Origin: DATFEN01 sp035691285
GTDB lineage: Bacteria > Acidobacteriota > Vicinamibacteria > Fen-336
Length of the DNA: 17,768 nucleotides
Direction of reading: 5' to 3'
NCBI GenBank assembly: GCA_035691285.1
Contig: DASSJI010000001.1
Span: 1-17,768 of the forward strand
The notes under the pieces are model-generated. The model was not told where the DNA came from. It saw only the letters and a program-made list of their open reading frames with translations, and did not search any database. Shown piece by piece: positions 14,708 to 17,768 of the stretch. Position numbers and translations under genes: made by a program. Each line of letters begins with the position of its first letter. Positions within the stretch are counted from its first letter, which is position 1.

Positions 14708-16729
14708 TCAGGCCACGCGCGCCGCGCCGGGCCGCTCGATCCAGTGGTCGAACCAGGCCACGGCGTTGTACAAGGTCCACACGTAGAGGGCCAGGTCCGC
14801 CCGGCCCTGGCGGTGCCGGCGCACCATGTCGAGGACCGCGCCCCGCCGCGCGGGGAAGCGCTCGAAGAACCGGCTCGCGGCGATCTCCGCCTCGACCGCC
14901 CGGCCGAAATCGCCCCGCAGCCACTGCACCATCGGCGCGCCGAAGCCCATCTTGGGGCGGTCGATCACGTCGTCGGGCAGCAGCCCGCGCACGGCCCGCT
15001 TCAGCAGCGCCTTGGCCGCTCGGCCCTCGACCTTGACCTCCTGGGGCAGGTTCATGGTGAACTCCACCAGGCGGTGGTCGAGGAACGGCACCCGCGGCTC
15101 GATCGAGACCGACATGCCGACCTTGTCGACGCGCATGAGGAGCAGCTCGGGCAGCCGCAGCTTGAACTCCGCGTAGGTCATCCGCGTCAGCACGTCGCGG
15201 CCGGGGGCCGCCTGGTCCAGGCGCTCGTAGAAGGAACGCACCACCTCGAAGGTGTCCCGCCGTGCGAAGCCCGCGGGCAGCAGGCCCGAGGCCAGGAGCT
15301 CCGGCGGCGGCGCCAGGGGCTCGATCCGCTCCACGTCGAGGAGCCGCAGCTTGCGCCCCTCCGGGAACACGTGGGCGCCGCTCCAGAACAGCTCGCGACC
15401 GCGCCCGGCGCGCGACACGAGGTCGAGGTGCCGGTCGTAACGCTCGGTCAGCGACAGGGCTCCGTCAGCAAGCGCCGCGCACGCGGTCCGCGCCGCCGCC
15501 GGCAACCAGGCGAAGGGCCGCCAGTAGCGGCGGTGCGCGTCGAGATAGGCCATGTAGGACGCGTAGCCGCAGAACTGCTCGTCGCTCCCCTCGCCGACCT
15601 GCACGACGACGGTGCCGCTGTCGCGGGCCAGCTTCGAGACGAAGTAGAGCGGGATGCAGACCCAGTCCGCGATGGGCTCGTCCTGGGAGTGGACGAGCGC
15701 CGGAAGGTAGTCCTGCATCGCCCGCTCGTCGACCATCACCTCGTGGTGATCGGTCTTGAAGTGCCGCGCCACGCGGCGCGCCCAGTCCAGCTCGTTGAGA
15801 TGGGTGTGGTCGGAGAAGCCCACGGTGAAGGTCCGCACCGGTCGGTCCATGTGCCGGCTCATGAGAGCGACGTTCGCCGAGGAGTCGATGCCTCCCGAGA
15901 GCAGCACTCCGAACGGCACGTCGGACATCAGGCGCTTCACGACCGCTTCCTCGAGCAGCTCGCGCCCGCGGCGCGCGGCGAAGTCGCGGAGGGCGGCGCC
16001 CGAGAGCCGGGCCACCTCGGCCGCGTCCTCGCCGCGACCCGGCAGCGCGTCCCAATAGGGCTCGGCCTGGAGCCCTCCCCCGAGCGTGACGAACCCCCGC
16101 CAGCCGGCCGGGAGCTTGTAGACGCCCCGGAACATCGTCAGCGGCGCCGGGGTCGTCAGGAAGGACAGGTAGTGATAGACGGCGAGCGGCTCCACGTCCC
16201 GGCTCAGCCCCGGATGGAGCGCCAGCGCCTTGATCTCCGAGGCGAACAGGAACCCCGAGGGCACCCAGGCGAAGTACAGCGGCTTCACGCCGACCCGGTC
16301 CCGGGCGAGGAACAGGCGCTGCCGCGGTCCGTCCCAGACGGCGATCGCGAACTTCCCGTCGAGACGCTCGACGACGCCCTCGCCCCACTCCTCGTAGCCG
16401 TGGACGATCGTCTCGGTGTCCGAGTGGTCGGTCCGGAAGCGATGGCCGCGCCCCTCGAGCTCGGCGCGCAGGGTCCGGTGGTTGTAGATCTCGCCGTTGA
16501 AGACGACCTGGACGCTGCCGTCCTCGTTCGGCATGGGCTGGTTGGCGCTCGGCGACAGGTCGACGATGGCGAGGCGCCGGAAGCCGAGGCCGACGCGGTT
16601 CTCCGAGGAGAGCCAGAGCCCCGCGCCGTCGGGGCCGCGGTGGGCGATTGCGTCCCGCATGCGCGCGAGCAGCGCGGGGTCCACGACCCGGGAGGGCTCG
16701 GTGGTCAGCCACCCGACGATGCCGCACAT
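14708..16729 (-). CDS. asnB: Glutamine-dependent asparagine synthetase-like amidotransferase
   Basis: This 673-residue class II amidotransferase starts with MCGIVGW, giving the N-terminal nucleophile Cys after Met removal. The glutaminase domain shows HRGPDGAGLW (30-39), NGEIYNH (78-84) and LARDRVGVKPLYF (141-153). The synthetase domain has the ATP pyrophosphatase motif LLSGGIDSSANVAL (276-289) and VGEGSDEQFCGY (378-389; most members have GEGADELFGGY). In surface-glycan loci, AsnB homologues often amidate uronic acids rather than make asparagine, and the WecB, glycosyltransferase and oxidoreductase neighbours support that here; real asparagine synthesis cannot be excluded. It is monocistronic, divergent from the membrane-protein gene, with TAGAGT 6 nt before the ATG. 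Confidence 0.93.
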   Translation of the reverse strand: MCGIVGWLTTEPSRVVDPALLARMRDAIAHRGPDGAGLWLSSENRVGLGFRRLAIVDLSPSANQPMPNEDGSVQVVFNGEIYNHRTLRAELEGRGHRFRTDHSDTETIVHGYEEWGEGVVERLDGKFAIAVWDGPRQRLFLARDRVGVKPLYFAWVPSGFLFASEIKALALHPGLSRDVEPLAVYHYLSFLTTPAPLTMFRGVYKLPAGWRGFVTLGGGLQAEPYWDALPGRGEDAAEVARLSGAALRDFAARRGRELLEEAVVKRLMSDVPFGVLLSGGIDSSANVALMSRHMDRPVRTFTVGFSDHTHLNELDWARRVARHFKTDHHEVMVDERAMQDYLPALVHSQDEPIADWVCIPLYFVSKLARDSGTVVVQVGEGSDEQFCGYASYMAYLDAHRRYWRPFAWLPAAARTACAALADGALSLTERYDRHLDLVSRAGRGRELFWSGAHVFPEGRKLRLLDVERIEPLAPPPELLASGLLPAGFARRDTFEVVRSFYERLDQAAPGRDVLTRMTYAEFKLRLPELLLMRVDKVGMSVSIEPRVPFLDHRLVEFTMNLPQEVKVEGRAAKALLKRAVRGLLPDDVIDRPKMGFGAPMVQWLRGDFGRAVEAEIAASRFFERFPARRGAVLDMVRRHRQGRADLALYVWTLYNAVAWFDHWIERPGAARVA

Positions 16730-16735
16730 ACGCTC

Positions 16736-16741
16736 ACTCTA
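16736..16741 (-). promoter_or_regulatory. Candidate leaderless-type -10 box for asnB
   Basis: The minus strand reads GGATAGAGTGAGCGTATG: TAGAGT ends 6 nt before the ATG, the same spacing as for the cyclophilin gene. No Shine-Dalgarno of the GGAGG type is at the usual distance and no -35 is evident. Confidence 0.45.
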
Positions 16742-16774
16742 TCCGATGTGCCGGCCGCCCCGCCGCCCGGATGG

Positions 16775-16780
16775 TATCGT
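16775..16780 (+). promoter_or_regulatory. Candidate leaderless-type -10 box for the membrane-protein gene
   Basis: GGTATCGTGTCGCGGGTG places TATCGT 7 nt before the preferred GTG start at 16788. It matches TANNNT but is weaker than the other two boxes, and the start choice of this gene is itself uncertain. Confidence 0.3.
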
Positions 16781-16787
16781 GTCGCGG

Positions 16788-17768
16788 GTGGCCTCCAACA
16801 TCCTGGGTGTCGACGTGAGCGGGCTCGACGTCGAGGCCTTCCTCCAGACCGCGGGCCTCGTCTACCCGTTCCTGGCCCTCGCCTGGCTCGCGCTCCTGCT
16901 GCGCGTCCGACGCGCGGGCTTCCTGGTGCTGGGCGTCGTCCTCGCCAACGCCTTCGTGTGGCTCGTGACGAACTACCCGCTGGCGCGCCTCTACGCGCTC
17001 GGGGCCTCGGCGGACCGCCTGAACAACCTCGCGATGTGCCAGGTGGTGGCCGCCGGCCACACGCCCCTCGAGACGTGGCAGGTCGGGCAGTCGCAGTTCG
17101 GAGCCCACCTGCGTCCCTACGTGATGCTCTGGACGGTGGTGGTGGCGGCGCTCTCGGGCTTCGACCCGGCGCGCCTGCCGAGCGTGTACGCCGTCCTGCC
17201 TCTGCTCATGGCGTGCGGCTTCGCCCTGGCGCTGTACTTCGGCCTCGGCCCGGCCGACGGCGGGTTCTGGTCCCCGTGGCAGAGGGCCTCGATCGCCGGC
17301 TTCGCCACGTTGATGGCGTCGGCGCCCACGGACTTCCTGGGTCCGTACGGCACGCCGTGGGCCCTGACGTTCCTGCTGAAGCCGAATCACGCTCTGGGCC
17401 TCGTGCTGTTCCCCCTCGTGCTGCGCGCCTTCGCGAGCATGCGAGGCTGGCGCGGCCGGATCGCGGCCGGCCTGCTGCTTCACCTGCTGGCCTGGGCCTT
17501 CGCACTCCACATGGCCTATGTGGCTTTCGGGCTCGGGGTGTTCCTGCTGCTCTCGCTGATCTTCAGGAGAGACGAGCTGCGGCGCGATGCCGTGGACGTG
17601 ATGGCTGTCCTGGGGCTCAACGCCGCGATCGTCGCTCCCTACGTGATCTGGCTCGCCCGGGCGCCGCGCGTGGCCGTCCCCGCCGCAGCGCCCGCGGAGA
17701 TCGTGGCCGCAGGCGCCGGATCGCCGATGCTCCTCGAGGCCTCGCTTCGCAACGGGCTCGTCTTCGCG
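16788..17768 (+). CDS. Polytopic membrane protein, partial (runs off the window)
   Basis: The frame is open for 327 codons to the right edge with no stop. Hydrophobic stretches suggest about eight membrane helices so far, for example VYPFLALAWLALLL (25-38), GFLVLGVVLANAFVWLV (44-60), VMLWTVVVAALSGF, VYAVLPLLMACGFALALYF, LGLVLFPLVLRAF and LLLHLLAWAFALHMAYVAF. A long loop with NNLAMCQVVAAGHTPLETW and GAHLRPY lies between the second and third helices. The layout resembles GT-C-like or other integral-membrane glycan enzymes, but I recognise no motif, so no function is given. The preferred start is GTG 16788, because TATCGT stands 7 nt before it. GTG 16779 and ATG 16746 are in frame and possible. 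It is divergent from asnB. Confidence 0.75.
   Translation, partial: MASNILGVDVSGLDVEAFLQTAGLVYPFLALAWLALLLRVRRAGFLVLGVVLANAFVWLVTNYPLARLYALGASADRLNNLAMCQVVAAGHTPLETWQVGQSQFGAHLRPYVMLWTVVVAALSGFDPARLPSVYAVLPLLMACGFALALYFGLGPADGGFWSPWQRASIAGFATLMASAPTDFLGPYGTPWALTFLLKPNHALGLVLFPLVLRAFASMRGWRGRIAAGLLLHLLAWAFALHMAYVAFGLGVFLLLSLIFRRDELRRDAVDVMAVLGLNAAIVAPYVIWLARAPRVAVPAAAPAEIVAAGAGSPMLLEASLRNGLVFA

Overview
This window is very GC-rich and almost fully coding. It holds twelve intact or edge-cut genes, one degenerate pseudogene and several short regulatory sites. The organism looks like a soil- or sediment-type bacterium of a high-GC lineage such as Acidobacteriota, Myxococcota or a related uncultivated phylum. 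The hints are an MglA-type GTPase with a long tail, a very large exported PIG-L/NEW3 protein, a TPR protein resembling the TRAP T-component, and remnants of a Ser/Thr kinase and a TonB domain. This placement is inference; no rRNA or other marker gene is present.

Left part (1-6602): an acyl-CoA synthetase-like AMP-binding enzyme (+) meets, tail to tail, a three-gene minus-strand operon. The operon reads MglA-like GTPase, then exported PIG-L deacetylase with NEW3 and amidotransferase-like domains, then TPR protein. Spacing inside it is 0-6 nt. Divergent from it is a cyclophilin-type peptidyl-prolyl isomerase (+).

Middle (7248-8407): a FitAB/VapBC-like toxin-antitoxin pair (-) with a 17-bp inverted-repeat operator. 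Behind it lies a roughly 400-bp stretch with no intact gene. On the minus strand this stretch still reads as pieces of a Ser/Thr protein kinase (glycine-rich loop, helix C, hinge) running into a TonB C-terminal domain. It carries stops, a frameshift and deletions, so it is a decayed gene.

Right part (8408-17768): a surface-polysaccharide locus. A two-domain dehydrogenase (zinc-alcohol-dehydrogenase-like plus Gfo/Idh/MocA) is divergent from a tightly coupled trio: heparinase II/III-like protein, family-4 glycosyltransferase and non-hydrolysing UDP-GlcNAc 2-epimerase (WecB). A glutamine-dependent asparagine synthetase homologue lies convergent to the trio, and a polytopic membrane protein runs off the right edge. 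Together they suggest synthesis and modification of an amino-sugar glycan, probably with amidated uronic acid or related residues.

The main points for a second look are the kinase/TonB pseudogene, the extended MglA-like GTPase and its operon with an exported deacetylase, and a recurrent TANNNT box 6-7 nt before start codons that suggests leaderless transcripts. I found no CRISPR array, tRNA, rRNA, insertion sequence or intrinsic terminator.
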